Shown here piece after piece: positions 11,946 through 30,485 of a stretch of 64,000 bases of DNA. A program made the translations under genes and the position numbers. This DNA is from Setoptus koraiensis (lineage: Eukaryota > Arthropoda): positions 17,174,001-17,238,000 of the forward strand of contig CM106586.1 of assembly GCA_048013815.1 (NCBI GenBank). Reading direction: 5' to 3'. Positions within the stretch are counted from its first letter, which is position 1. Each line of letters opens with the position of its first letter. The notes under the pieces are model-generated. The model saw nothing but the letters and a program-made list of their open reading frames with translations, ran no database searches and had not been told where the DNA came from.

Positions 11946-14142
11946 TGTTTCCGGATGTAATATTCAAATCATCGACTAAATATCAACTAAATATCAGCCA
12001 AATAAAGAATTGGTCATAATTGGACGCAATTTCTTGTTTGTATTTTGCGAGTTTATCGAAGGATTTGATTGGATATTTTAAGGCTCATTAACTGATGATC
12101 CGCTCAAAAGGGCTGCTCTCATTGTGTCTTGCTGACGGCAGACGGCTTATTGCACATGTCTTTGTTTGCACTGAATTTTGCACTTGCTGATCACCTGGTG
12201 TAACTTTATACAACATGTAACTTGTGGCTCGCAAAACTTTGAATGGTCTGGAGTGTTTCTAATCAGTTTAATCAGTTACCACAGTTGCTTCTGTTTGTGT
12301 TTTGTCAGTTTCTGTGGATTTTGTCAAGATATCGATTGACTGCCGATATAAATCATAGATAGTATGATGCTGCACACCCTTTTTGAAACTTGTGACGTGC
12401 AGAGTCTTGCCAGCTCAATCATGAAACACCTAATAGTCACAAGAATTCTATTTCTTTCTTCTTAACTTATATTTAGACCTACATGTACATCGAACCAACA
12501 GCGACAAACTCAAACGGCACTTTTAACTCTGTCACTGAGGCCAGCAATGATTTCGCATCGAGTCAGAATCACTTGAGCGACTAAATGGTTGGTACCTGGA
12601 TTAGTTGGTGGTTAATTATAGTGTTCACAGAAGATATGATCGCGAAAAGACTGCGAAAATAAAGCTCCTGTTGCAAAGAATTCACAGAAGTAAACTTGCT
12701 TTTCTCGTCGCACTACAGTCTTGATACATGATGTATTAACTAACAATGAAAAATTGTAAAATGAACATTCGTTGTAAAATTCATCACGTATTTATCTCGT
12801 GCTGTGTAGATCAATGATGACACTTGTCGGCACAACTAAGATTTTGAGATTGACATTTGCCTGTTTATGTTACAATACAGTGGCGAATTGAAAAAGATTG
12901 ACGAAATTGTCAATAAGTATCACTATGAGATACGTGTGCCCACCAACCTGCTTACATACAATCAACAGGAGCTTGCTTCTCCGATCTAGCAGAAGATCAC
13001 TTTACGGCCATTGTTGTTGTCCTTTGTCAACACTTGTCAGCCATACGATATAATCATAAATTTGTCTCTTTTCCGTCTCGGATTGATATGCTCATTCTAC
13101 TTCAGCAATTGAATCCGACAATTGTGAGATGCAATTTCAGAGGCAGACCTGTCATCGTGGTTCGCCTAAAAATTATTTCACTGTTCGAGCTCATGATGAC
13201 AGTTTACGAAAGCACACAATACAGACATATTATGTCGGATTACTTGCACATAACGTTGACAAGATACCCAGAGATGTGTGAAACGATTCACGGTCATGTC
13301 AATGGAGAACAATCACTTGGTTAGAGATTGTAAAAAGAATACAAATCTAGTTGGGTGCATGTGTCCTTCGTTTGAAGTCAAGCTCCCGGTTGAACAATCC
13401 TGTACAATATCTATTCGACAACACAAGAACGCGAATCGCATAATTGCTTTCTTTTAACCTGATACTTATTGTCATATGGGCATTTCAAGTATTAAATTGG
13501 CATAAGCAGCTCGATCCAGAGCAAACTTCGAACTGTACCGGCAGTATCCGGCAGTTGTGACTGACTCTAAGCTCGCAGCGACTAATTGCTACCTCTGTCT
13601 GTTCGACAGGTGAAAAACATGATTCTTTATTGCATTTTGAATGATTGCAAGCCACAGCAATCCATAAGCACCAATCTCTTATCTTGGACTGTTGTTTTTG
13701 TATAACACACACACACACACGCAACTATTGATAAGTCCACTATGCTCAGATAGGGATCAATCAAGTAGAGACATAAATCAAGCCGGGATGTAAGGCCATC
13801 GTCATCATGGCAAGCTAATAGTATAGCTAGATTGTTGCGATCAGCGGAGTAAACAGGTTTCGTTTGTAATCATCATGCGTTGAATTTGCAGTTCATCTTC
13901 TGTGATTTTGGAAGATGCCAGGCAACTGCAAATCTGAGAAAGTAGTCGTAGCCTATTGTTTGATCAAGTGCCTGCGAGAGAGTATTGTCATGCATATTGA
14001 CAAGTGAGAGTGAGTTCATGAAAATCATGAGTTTAAACAGTTGATTAACTGAGATATATCATACTGCTATTATGCTATCTCGACCCGCAAAATCTTGGCT
14101 TGTTTTTCATATCACTTGTTTTCTTTATTCTTGCTACTCATT
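11946..14142. other. Intergenic region, one weak exon candidate
   Basis: No firm gene. One plus-strand segment, 12477-12584, looks exon-like: it follows a pyrimidine-rich stretch ending in TTTAG, is open for 35 codons to a stop, and is followed by AATAAA at 12658-12663. A 40-codon open frame lies at 12867-12989. I cannot link either to a start codon or to a protein family. A short CA run lies at about 13706-13720. Confidence 0.4.
12477..12584 (+). other. Possible terminal coding exon, unidentified
   Basis: A candidate acceptor (TTCTTCTTAACTTATATTTAG, ending at 12476) is followed by 35 open codons reading from TYMYIEPTATNS to NHLSD and a TAA, then a poly(A) signal 74 bases on. No upstream exon was found, so it may be chance. 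The translation contains an N-glycosylation sequon (NGT) but no recognisable domain. Confidence 0.2.
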
Positions 14143-14708
14143 TCATTTTTTAATGTGTTTCTTGGATCTACGAGAAGTAATCGAGTGACCAGCCTTGCCT
14201 ATTTTGTTCTTGTTGTGTCTCTTAATCTTTTGCTTCAACGTTTTAATCTTTTTCGTATTCATCCAAACAGGATAATTTCCATGCTCATTCTTTAGGGACA
14301 AATTCTGTTTATTTTTGGTATTCTTGTTGTCGGTCATCCTGACATTAGCGCCGGCTGCCTCTGTTGATCCGGCTTCGTCCTGATCAATTTCCATGAATTC
14401 CTCCAACAATTTCGGCTCTGTTCGAAATGGATAAATGAATGAAATCAAATTAAAGGGATGTCAGTCTCAGTTGCTATCGTATGTGTTACAAAGGAAAGTT
14501 ATGTATACTCATTTACTGACTTACCTGATCCATTTTTTTTCCTTTTGTCGGCCTTGAATTTGACAACATCCATTCCGGAGGCCTCAACATTAGATTTGTT
14601 GAAGTTACTAACTATAGACTTTAATTTTACCAACTCCTTTTTGGCGTTAACTATCCTCTTTTCTGCCCTCAGTTTCCTCTTCCTCTTGGACCGCAAACTC
14701 TTGGCCAT
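14143..14708 (-). CDS. LLPH-like (LAPS18-like) small nucleolar protein, two exons
   Basis: Exon 1 is 14708-14525 and exon 2 is 14417-14143, joined by a phase-1 intron with GTAAGT donor and AACAG acceptor; the product is 152 residues. The N-terminus MAKSLRSKRKRKLRAEKR is the diagnostic start of LLP/LLPH proteins (human form about 129 residues), and exon 2 contains the second conserved block NEHGNYPVWMN followed by a Lys/Arg-rich tail. LLPH family members are small basic proteins of the nucleolus and chromatin; the yeast relative acts in large ribosomal subunit biogenesis. The middle, rich in Asp/Glu and Asn, is less conserved. It lies about 300 bases from the stop codon of the large secreted protein on the same strand. 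Confidence 0.9.
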
Positions 14709-14994
14709 TTTTTGTTGGTGTAGTGGTTATATAATGGAATCTGAACGATGGAATCTGATAATCTAACAATAGTAATGACGAGATGGACGAAGGACCTCGA
14801 AGTGTCCAGATGATTTTGTTTTGCTAAATCTCACGTGTTGTGCATGCTTGTATTTTGTGAAAACTACCAGCAACGTTTGGTAGATGGAGCCACAAGAAAT
14901 TCAAATTAAAACAGCGCCAAATAATTGACAAGAGAACGGGCATCAATATATTTATGTAAATAATTTATTCGATTAGATTGGATTACAATAAATA

Positions 14995-15000
14995 TTTATT
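14995..15000 (-). terminator. Poly(A) signal of the large secreted-protein gene
   Basis: AATAAA on the minus strand starts eight bases after the stop codon of the 1975-codon frame, within an AT-rich stretch containing a second overlapping AATAAA-like copy. It marks the 3' end of that gene and leaves a very short 3' untranslated region. Confidence 0.6.
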
Positions 15001-15007
15001 TATTAGA

Positions 15008-20935
<5,928 letters not shown>

Positions 20936-21641
20936 CTATACGCTTGCTTGTTTTTATACAACTTTCATACTGTTGTCATACACTTTCATACAATATAATA
21001 ATTTAATTAATAATTTAATAATTTCCGTTCGAGAGAAACGCATGTGTGAGAGCGCCAATGTCAAATGAAAATAGTGTTGGACCAAATGTGTATTTTGATG
21101 TGCCAACTTTTGAAGGGCGGGTAAGCACATTCTGTCAAATGTGCCAAGGGGTTGTCCCATTTTAGGGTATTTTCATTTTTGGTCTTCGATTCTTGAAAAT
21201 AGGGTATGCATGTTGCCTGAAACACCCGATACTGTGTTGCAGTGCCCTCCGGTGAACAACAACAGGTTTATGTGTGGCGAACTGTTTACGGCGAATGGCA
21301 GCATGGCGTCGTTTGCACACATGCAAAGGCACGCCACTCAAATTTATCATTTCGCGCCCCTAGGCTACATTTCACAAAGTTACACTTTGCACAACAATGC
21401 CAAACCGAACCTCTCAGGCACATTTGCCACTTCTGGCTTCCGCTAGATTTGTCCCAAATATTGCACAGAATTGCGATTGCATCAAGTATTGGCGCCAATA
21501 CCGTAGGTGCACGCAAACACCAAAGAATCGGTAATATTTCGCTACAAACCAACTCATCACTGCAGACTGGCATCAATCTTTTGTTCACAATTGCTGACAT
21601 TACCAGATAACATACAGTAAAAGTGATTGTAAAATTACGCC
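20936..21641. promoter_or_regulatory. Copied divergent promoter region (left arm)
   Basis: It lies between the copied PABP exon 1 (minus) and the coiled-coil gene (plus). Conserved blocks shared with the right arm include TTTCCGTTCGAGAGAAACGCATG and the about 350 bases upstream of the coiled-coil ATG. Relative to the right arm it lacks the A-rich leader next to the PABP start and a 195-base block, and holds an unrelated stretch at about 21070-21205. Confidence 0.6.
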
Positions 21642-22635
21642 ATGGACAACACATTTTACAAACAACTGAGAATTTTCGACCAAAGGCTCAAATCGCTGGA
21701 AAAACATTATGATAAGGTTCAACGAGAAAGTGTAAAATTGCACAAGGATCTGGAGCAAAATCTTAGTCTCAAGAATACCTTGGAGGATCGAATGAGAAAA
21801 CGTGTCGAGGACATAGACAAACTGTATGCCGCAAAAATGCGCGAATGCAAGGCTCAGTATGATCTGTTTCAAAATATGTACATAGCTCGGGAAGAAGAGC
21901 ATAAAAACCTCAAGGATTACATCAATAGCTATGAAATGGAGGAGAAACAGAAGATCGACAAGGAACCCGAGACTGCTATCAAGAAACAATTCGGCAACTT
22001 GCATTCATTGCCTGCCAAATTCAAAGTAATCCAAGAGAAATACAACAACTTAAAAGAGTTGAATGAACATATATCCCGTGATCTAGATCAGCTCATGAAA
22101 ATATTGAAAATGTCACGTGAATCAGGTAAGATGAACCCTTTTTTGCACTTCAACACTAACCTCTAATACGTCATTGATAACAATTGGTAACGTTGAATCT
22201 CGCTATTAATTTTCCTTTCATCGAAACAACAACTCATTAGTTCAAAAGGCCAAAAAATACCGTGATGCGTTTGAAAGAACAAAGGATCATCAAGAGGCTA
22301 CAATTGAAAGACTACACAGGGACACAAATCAACTGAATGTAGTCATTTCACAATACTGTCTGACTGATTGTATCAACGATAAAATCATATCCAATGTACG
22401 TGCTAAATGTGCTTTTAGCGTTGCTGATAATGATGAATTTACTCTAAATACTCTCAGAAAGCACAAACAAAAGCAGAGCAAAATAATCGAATTGTTGACT
22501 CATAAGCAAAAAGTTAATGAAAGAGATAACAGTATACTTACAGTGGAAAACGAAAGTGTTAAAGGACTGATGAATTATTACACTGATGTGATTAACAAGG
22601 CCAATCAAAATCGATACGTGGATGTAGAATTTTAG
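21642..22635 (+). CDS. Unrecognised coiled-coil protein, copy 1 (two exons)
   Basis: Exon 1 is 21642-22125 and exon 2 is 22241-22635, joined at a phase-1 GTAAGA/CATTAG intron of 115 bases, giving 292 residues. The protein is highly charged, rich in Glu, Lys, Gln, Leu and Asn, and almost entirely heptad-like, so a long coiled coil is predicted. There is no signal peptide, membrane segment or catalytic motif. Cysteines lie in the second half (QYCLTDC, RAKCAF). I do not recognise the family; a cytoskeletal, centrosomal or tethering role is only a guess. The copy at 48657-49659 is about 98-99% identical. This copy ends DVEF; the other has a slightly longer, different end. Both reading frames are intact, so both may be expressed. 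Confidence 0.85.
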
Positions 22636-24649
22636 TGTGAATATCGATCAACAACTGATCTAAGAGGCGAAAAATCAATTATAGAAATCAGACGGTCGAT
22701 ATATATATTATCAATTATTATATAAAGTCCGGGGACATCGTTTTTATTATCATTCTAACCACCGGCCAGTACCGTGTGAATGTTGCTGCTTCGGGCGCAT
22801 CCGTTATTATCATTTATCCATTGACCGATTATCCGACATTCCGTGGAGATGCGGCATCATGCGCGATAGTCGGTACGTGCATCGAGAGATATTCATACGC
22901 CCGACCGTGGCTGCGTCGAGTATCAGATGGGCCCCTTTTTGTGGCCCTGACGGCGCAAATGATACCAATAAATCAGCATTTGGGAGCAGCGCGAGTCAAG
23001 TCGGCGAGAGTCTTGTCGTGCCGTTATTTACATCTCACACGTAGAGGCCATTTAAGGGCTCATTTCGAAGGCAGTCCGAAGCCAAAAACAATCGTTATCT
23101 GCGCCGCATACACAGTTATCTTCATCGTATACCTATTTTCACCACGTACCTATCTTCACCGTGTACAGGTATCCACTCGCGGTACACTGTACACGGGTAT
23201 GTTTGCCGCATGGAGGTACGCATGCCACCTCCAGAAACAGTCCGACAATCGGAGCGTCAGGACAACAATCGAAGCGATGGACGGGTGCGAGCGATGCCGC
23301 CAAAGTTGGCCCGCCACGGGCTCGGCGTTGTAACAATTGGCACGGGCCAACTTGGCGACAAAGTATCGACAAAGCTCCGTTGGCCGGTACACCGGTCATG
23401 TGCCGCTCGTGGGGTTGCAAGGCGCGACCATCAATTACGTAATGTTGTTGAGCTCGCTGTTGTGTCCATTTGGTGCAGCCGTTGTGCCGATATTGAGAAC
23501 ACTCAGCAACAATTCATATATTGGCGATCGGGCGAACGGGGCGCGACAGCGTGAAACATTAGCAACAAATATCGCCTTGTTGATTGTTGCGCCCGACAGC
23601 GGCAGCATCATTATTATAAATCATACTGACAGCAATATCCACTTTGGCACGGGCGCGGGCCGGTGCAAGAGCGGCGATATCGGTCGAGAGAGGCGACGAC
23701 AGCGATAGCGCGCGCGCGGATAAACAAACGGATAAACACACCGAGCGGGCGGATAAGTGAGCGAATTGAAAAAACTCATTGATAAAACAAAGTAGATAAA
23801 TGCACACAACATACAGTGAGCACAATGATACACAAACGCAACAAAATGGCGCCGTTGCGCGAAATGACGCTTACAACTCGGCCCAGCCGGCTGATGGCTA
23901 ATGATAACAATATCAATCAATTTGCTGCTCGTCGGCTTCTTATTTTGGCTGTTGCGCCGTTGCAACAACCAAAATAACGGTATTGTAACAGTCAACGGTA
24001 TTGTAACAGTCGGCAGTAATGTAACAGTTATTGGCATTGTTTGTCTATCGACGTTCGTAGGTAATTATCTCGCCGAGTTGTTTGTGTAGGAATAATTTTT
24101 TCTGTTGTTGCATTATGCTGTGTGCGCTTTTCGGCGAGAGCATATTTGTGTTTGTTTCTCCGATTGTGGGAGTGCGACCATAAACAACAAACACAAATAT
24201 AGCAAACGTAACAATTTCGCTCGCTCTGTCTGATTGAAGCTCGCCAATTGACTAACTAACTGGATGAAGTAGCAAATTAGTCGGCAAGCGAGCGAAATGT
24301 TTCGCTTTTTATCTCGAGAACGGTGCCCATTGATCATCGCTCTCGATCGTTCAAGCGCCTTTGATCGTTCCGTTAGCCTGACAACCACCGAGCGACTTGC
24401 TGACAGGCAAATCAGGCAAATCAAGCAATCGAGTCGACACAGCGAGCTTGCCAAACGTGTGCGTTCAATGTAAATATTGTATGTTGCGGTGCCAAACGGA
24501 ATGAGTGCTTGTTGTGTTTGTTTTCAATCGGTTGTTGCGAGTGGCTGTGAGAGAGACGAAGAAGAAGGTCGCTGGCGCTGACAGATCGCTCAGTCATTTC
24601 GGCGAGTCGCCCCGTCAGCCCGACAGCTCGAGACCGACTCAAGAGGCGA

Positions 24650-25020
24650 GCGCAACAACCGCAGCAACAACAACAGCCCCAACCGCAACAACAACCGCAA
24701 CAACAGCAACAACAACAGCAACAACAATCGCAACAACAACGGCAGCAACAACAATGGCGTCAGTCGGCTGCCGTGTGAGGAGCAAATTGATCAGATCAAA
24801 CTGATCAAACCAATTTGATCGGCTGCCGTTATTTTCGCTAATTAATACAAAGCAATGACAACAGCCAGCGGCAGCCAGCGCAAGGTCGCCCCCGTTTCGC
24901 CGTTGCGGTTGTTGTTTCGCCGTTGCGGCTGCCGTTTGCCGTTGCGGCTGCCGTTTGCCGTTGCGGCTGCCGTTTTGCCGGTGCGGTTGTTATTTTGGTT
25001 GTTGTCGTCGTTGCCGCTGT
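24650..25020. repeat. Convergent CAA-type and TTG-type repeat arrays
   Basis: A plus-strand CAACAA/CAACAG array (about 24652-24755) faces a GTTGCGGCTGCC/TTGTTG array (about 24900-25020) in inverted orientation. The single-stranded DNA or a transcript across them could fold into a large imperfect hairpin. Confidence 0.7.
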
Positions 25021-27064
25021 CGTCAAATTGCGTCGAGTTGCGTCATGAACCGCGCCGCGCCGTGAGTCAGCGGCCCGAACACCCGGCCAAATCCATAATC
25101 AATAATCGGGCCAGGCAGCCAGATATTGGATTATTGGCGACAGCGGATCGGCATTGTCAACGGCGAGCGCGTCCGGCCCGCGAACTCAATGTGACGCGAT
25201 TAACCTGGTTATAACTGGATTAGCGGTAATGCAGTGCGCGCCAATTAAACTACAATTTAACAACAATAATATCATACACATGCGTATGTATAATGTATGC
25301 TTGGACATGCCACACAGTCCGCTGGGTCCCGGCGGCGCCGCGCCGCCCCGGCCGACGGGCCTCGGATAAGCCGCTCAGCAGCTATCTTATCCATAGGTAA
25401 TGTATGTGTGCGCATCATTAGGGGGCCCCCTTCGTTGGTCCTTCGGTGATTAAATCACTTCATTTCGCTCACATCAACGCGCCAGCCGAAACAGAGGGCG
25501 CGCACAGCCGAGGGGTCAGGTGGGGTCAGAATTATCGCAATATCCATTGCAAGGTGCTTGAGCGCGTGTGTGTGTGTGTTGTCTTTTTGTGTCGGTGCCT
25601 TGACTGACTGACTGAATCATGAGATAATGAGATTTGTGCAAATAGGCGACGACATTTGAATGTGGCCGCCCGGCTAAGCGTTTGCTTCCGGCGAGCGTCT
25701 CGCGCGCCACCACTCAATAGCTCGACAGTTCGGCCGGGTTATTGCCCCCTGCCCTCGAGCCGTCTCGCGCGATCTTAACCTTAACCTCCAAAAACGGCCC
25801 CCACCATCAACAGCAACGACAACAACAACCAACTGCCGCAAATATACGTAAATTACGTAACAAAAATACATAAAACAACAACTGAATGCACTGAACATTC
25901 ACACTTGACAAAGGCCATTTGACTGGGCCGCCGCTGCATACGGTCAGCGCGCACTTACACGGCCAGTGCGGCCATCGCGGCCGTTACCCGTTAGCCCGAT
26001 ACCCTTGGCCCGGTGCAGCCGGCCAGGCAGCCGACAAATAGCTGCACTGACAGGCTGAATAGCAAGATAAATGACATTAGCGGCTGCCTTTGGCCCGGCC
26101 TCACATCACCATAACCGGGCTAACCGGCTTATAATATAATGGACCCATAATGCCCAGCTAACCGTTGCTCCCGAAAGGGGCTACTTCGGCCCGTCAGTGA
26201 CGCGGGCAGGCTCGTTCATTAGCCCGAGCGCCGTACGCGAACGCCGGCCCGCAACAAAACAAGGTGGCCCCACGGCACAATGGAACCGAGTTCATCAATA
26301 AGTTCATCACGATCACAAAAGTTGGCCCCAAATCACCCTGTCCACTGTCGCCGGCGTTTATTTGCATGCACCCAGTTTGCATGTTACAACTATTAGCGGT
26401 GTGATGATCATTATGCAATCATTATCGGCGCCTAGCTTGCTGTCTTTTGATGATCTTGCAATTAATTTCCAATCGAGATTTATCGCCGATCGTATCAAAT
26501 CACACAGCGCGGCTCGGCTCAGCTCGGCTCAGCGATGCTGGTGACAGGGCAGCCACGTATAATTGCAATCAAGCAGCCGCATCGTTTGCCGGCGCTGACA
26601 TATCGTTTGTTTTTTGCAGTTGCTGGCTTGCTGGTGGCGTCACGGGCGCCGCCAACTAATTAACAATTTAATCTTTCGTGTGCAAGGCCTAAATACCCCT
26701 GACCTCGCCTGACCCACCAGCCCTGTGACCTTATAATCTTGTCAATCAATTCCATTATCGACCAGACAGACGCGTTGTGTCACAAGTTGCGTAAGCGCCC
26801 ATTCGTCGAATCGGTCGCCGATCCGGCTATCAGTGTCAATCCTAAAACTGCAACAGCGACGCCGCTCGAGGGGCTCGCCAAAAGGAACAGAGTTTCTTTT
26901 TTCGGCCGAATCGCGCAGCCAGCGATTTGATGCTGCCTGGTGTTTGCGGCACACCCGACAACACTGTTTGCTCGTCGCCCCCCCCCCCGCCCCAAGCAGC
27001 GGCACAAATGACCTGGCGACAAATCAAACACAACCCGTTTCGCCATCGATCGGCGCGAGCTCGT

Positions 27065-27138
27065 TCTCGAAAAATCGAGCCGCGCGTCGAAAAATCGCGC
27101 CGCGCGTCGAAAAATCGCGCCGCGCGTCGAAAAATCGG
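27065..27138 (+). repeat. 20-base tandem repeat
   Basis: Nearly identical units of CGCGCGTCGAAAAATCGCGC, between three and four copies, in non-coding GC-rich DNA. Confidence 0.9.
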
Positions 27139-27926
27139 GTCTCGAATGTCGCCGAACAGACGGGCAAATTTCCATTTCGAATCCACAGAGAACCCATACA
27201 ATGGGCCCCCGGTTCGCCAGCAGCGCCCGTAGGTGGGCGGGCTCATTTCAAGATCGGTCGCCGGAGAATCGGGGGCCTGCAAGGCTTCCCTGCCGGCGCA
27301 CACCTACATACGGTATCACCCTCGACGCCGCATGTAGGCGTGCGCGGCGGCGGTATCCGTCTAGACCGGAGCCGTTCGCTCGAAATTGTCGCGAGGATCG
27401 AGATTTTCGCATTGTGACACTCGAACGGCCCGAACAGGGCCCGCTTTCGGGCTGAAAATTCCCAGTTCAAAGCGACAATAGGCCGTTTGGCCACTGGGAC
27501 TTGTGTTGCGAAACTTTCAAAAGCAAATTTTTAATTAGCGCTCACTTTCGGTCTAGATTAGCCCCAATATCCGAGGCTATTTTTGGTTGGTCGGCATTAT
27601 TAAAGCGTCGCTTTCGAGAATGTCACCCACCGGAGCGTCTGGTGGCGATATCACCCTGTGGGGCTAAATTAGCTAAGTTATCCCAGGCTTAGCTGGCGCA
27701 GACTAAACAATCAGCCGCTCGACGTCTACATGACGTCTACCGTAGACGGTCTACGTAACGCTAGCTCGGCAATTATGAGTGAGATGTTAGCGAGATTCAA
27801 GCGATTAATTGGGCCAATAATGGCCGCCGAAAAAACCCCGAAATGGGCATATGAGGAGTCACCGTCGGTTGTTGGCCAGCCGAAAAGTTGTGCCGTCCGT
27901 ACGAAAAGTTGAGCGAGACGGGAAAA

Positions 27927-27985
27927 ATGGCCAAATGGCCAAATGGCTAAATGGCCAAATAGCCAAATGGCCAAATAGCCAAATG
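27927..27985 (+). repeat. 8-base tandem repeat (ATGGCCAA)
   Basis: About seven copies of an eight-base unit with single-base variants (ATGGCTAA, ATAGCCAA). Confidence 0.9.
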
Positions 27986-28471
27986 GATTCACGGAGGGAG
28001 CCATGCTTTTCATTACTAATTGCGGCCATCATTTCGCCGGCCAACCGTGCAACTTTTTGTCATTTTTCAGGTAGACAGTTGTGTGTATTTCGTCGTCGTT
28101 TTCATGTCGTGTCTAGACGAGACTTGACATTTGCGTCTCGTCGCGCGTCTGTTTGCTTGTTGTCGGTGTTGTAACAATAAATGCAAGGTGAATTGGGTTA
28201 CACGGCGGACATGGCCGGCGCGCGAGCCTGAATGAAATTCGGGGGCTGAGTCAATTGAATCAATTAGTGCCACATCCCATTAGTGCCACAAAAGACCAAA
28301 CGTGTCTCTGAAACCGGCCCGAAACTGCGACCCAACAAGCCGGCGTCGCCCGTGTGCGCCCCATACTGATGATATTCGGGTGCCCATTTCGTCGTCGGTC
28401 ATAATTTGGCCCCCTAAGTATGCAGTTCACCTGGTGGCCGGCGAAATGGCGCCAGGGCGAAATGGCGCACT

Positions 28472-28512
28472 GGCGAAACGGCGAAACGGCGAAACGGCGA
28501 AACGGCGTAACG
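28472..28512 (+). repeat. 8-base tandem repeat (GCGAAACG)
   Basis: Five copies of GCGAAACG, the last with one change, following related GCGAAATG units. Confidence 0.9.
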
Positions 28513-28749
28513 GCAGCAAGCGTGCAGCCAATGGGTTACATAAGTTATACATGTGTATAAGTTTGCAGCGGATAATTCAGTTTGGGGCCCGGTCTCGACT
28601 TGGGGCGCTCAATTTGGTTGGCGAGGGCGCCCCTGGCAGCTCGCTGACTGGCACTATTAAGCCAACTATTAATAGAATCAAGCGGCAACATTAATATGAA
28701 TGCAAGGTGAATTTTTTTCCTTGGCAAGAACGTTGGATTTTTCCCGTTC

Positions 28750-28842
28750 GTGTGTGTGTGTGTGCCGGGAAAAACCCCAACTTGTGCTGCGTGTGGAAGC
28801 TGATGAATTCATTGTGTGTGTGTGTGTGTGTGTGTGTGTTTA
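28750..28842 (+). repeat. GT microsatellites
   Basis: Two TG runs, a short one near 28750-28765 and a longer one at about 28811-28841, typical dinucleotide microsatellites. Confidence 0.95.
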
Positions 28843-29155
28843 AGTGGCAAAAGATCAGTTCCGAGAAGGCGCTTGGGCCCCTGGGCAGGTAGCGCGAACG
28901 GCGCAGTTAGCGACACAGATACAGGTAGAGCGGCCAGGCACGGGCAGCGGTGGCGAGAGTGAATTAATTGGAAGAGTAATCAATAAAAAATTGCATCATC
29001 TGATATCATCAAGTCGATGCATGTGATACGGCGAGGCTCTTTTCTTGGGCGCTTTTTTTGTTTGTGTTGCTCGCCATTGGGCGACTTTGTGGCGAGCTAG
29101 AGAAAATGTGTGCGGGTAAAAATGTGAAAGGTCACGCAAAAGGATTGCCAGTTGG

Positions 29156-29187
29156 AATTATTTCGAGGGTCGCCCCTCGAAATAATT
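29156..29187. repeat. Short perfect hairpin
   Basis: AATTATTTCGAGGG and its inverted copy are separated by three bases, a 14-bp perfect stem. It is followed by a partial third copy of the TTTCGAGGGG string. Confidence 0.85.
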
Positions 29188-29254
29188 TCCCAGTTTCGAG
29201 GGGCCGCTAATGGCAATGGCGCAATAATATCGCAATAATCTGGCTCGCGAGCGA

Positions 29255-29294
29255 GTTGGCCAAGTCAGTTGGCCAAGTCAGTTGGCCAAGTCAG
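29255..29294 (+). repeat. 13-base tandem repeat
   Basis: Three exact copies of GTTGGCCAAGTCA. Confidence 0.9.
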
Positions 29295-29472
29295 TTTGGC
29301 GTTGGCATGCACAATGGAGAATGGGGCGCACATTGAGAAGCGATTCGGTGAAAAATATCGCGCAACGCAGCCATAAACTTGCATTAGTTGTTATTTTTGA
29401 CGACTAACGGCGCAACTAACGGTCTCCGTCGCCGTGTCTCTGGCTGATGATCCCAGCAAGCGCTACATTCGT

Positions 29473-29527
29473 CGACGCTGCTAGCTCGCCGGCCACTAAT
29501 TGGCCCGGCAAGCTAGCAGCAGCGTCG
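29473..29527. repeat. Imperfect 20-bp hairpin
   Basis: Arms 29473-29492 and 29505-29527 are inverted copies around CTGCTAGC...GCCGG, differing by a three-base gap and one mismatch, with a 12-base loop. Confidence 0.8.
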
Positions 29528-30438
29528 TCTAAGTTGTGTCTCATTGTGTGGCATACATTACGGCATTATGACGCAAGTTGATGAGTCTGGCAAGACGCCG
29601 CACAGTGGAGCCATGGCTGCCGTTTGCTGCCAATTTTATTTGCCGTTTGCCAGCAAAAAGCGAAGAGCAATTTGTGATTGAGTTGGCTTGATTATTGGCG
29701 AGCCCCCGAGCGATTGTTGGCCTCATCAGCGGCCGCATCTCATCGCTGTCTTGCTCATCATCAGATCTATCGCTCATAAGATGCGGCTGCTGATGCGGCC
29801 AACAATCGCCGGCCACAACCTATCAGCGGATCGAGTCATTCTAGAATCTAGAGAACCGACGACGATGGAGCGACTTTTTTAGCAGTTATGTAAGTGTTGA
29901 TTTGCACAACATTGTCGCCATGTCAGCGCATGACGCCGTCTCATTGCCGTTATGTCACATCAGTGCGAGTATTGCGAGCATTGCGAGCATTGCGAGCATG
30001 CGAGTATCAAAAGGAAATTGTGAAAAATTGTGGAAAATACGCCGAGCTAGCAACGCTGTTCGTCGCCAGAAACTTGAAATTTTTCTTTCGCAATTAGGTC
30101 GACTGTTGCTCCCATCCATCAGTAGTTGACGACTTATCCGTGATGAGGCATCGCTACCGATGAATGGGGCGCCAGCGGCAGCAACAGCGACGAGCGCAAA
30201 ACGGGCCGACATTGCGTAACGCGACCGCGACGAAAACAATGATCGGCTCGCCTCACGTCGACAGGCTGACATGCGAGGGGCCAAAAAATGTACTGTGTGT
30301 GACCGCGTCTATTTCGGCCATCGCCACTGCGGCCCGAATGCCACGCCGACCGTAATATCATATCCGGGCGGATCGTCGCCGCGGTTGTCGGCCTGATCAT
30401 CCGGGACAAAGCGAGCGGGTAAAAACGATCACCGTGTG

Positions 30439-30485
30439 TGTGTGTGTCACCCGACGGCAAGGCACCGTCGGGTGACACACACACG
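30439..30485. repeat. Perfect 20-bp hairpin containing a TG run
   Basis: Bases 30439-30458 pair perfectly with 30466-30485 around a seven-base loop (CAAGGCA). The arm is a TG run followed by TCACCCGACGG. Because both a microsatellite and its unique flank are mirrored, one arm must have been templated on the other. Confidence 0.9.

Noticed and set aside
13034-13324. 96-codon plus-strand frame
   Set aside because: No recognisable motif, no splice or poly(A) context, composition not distinctive.
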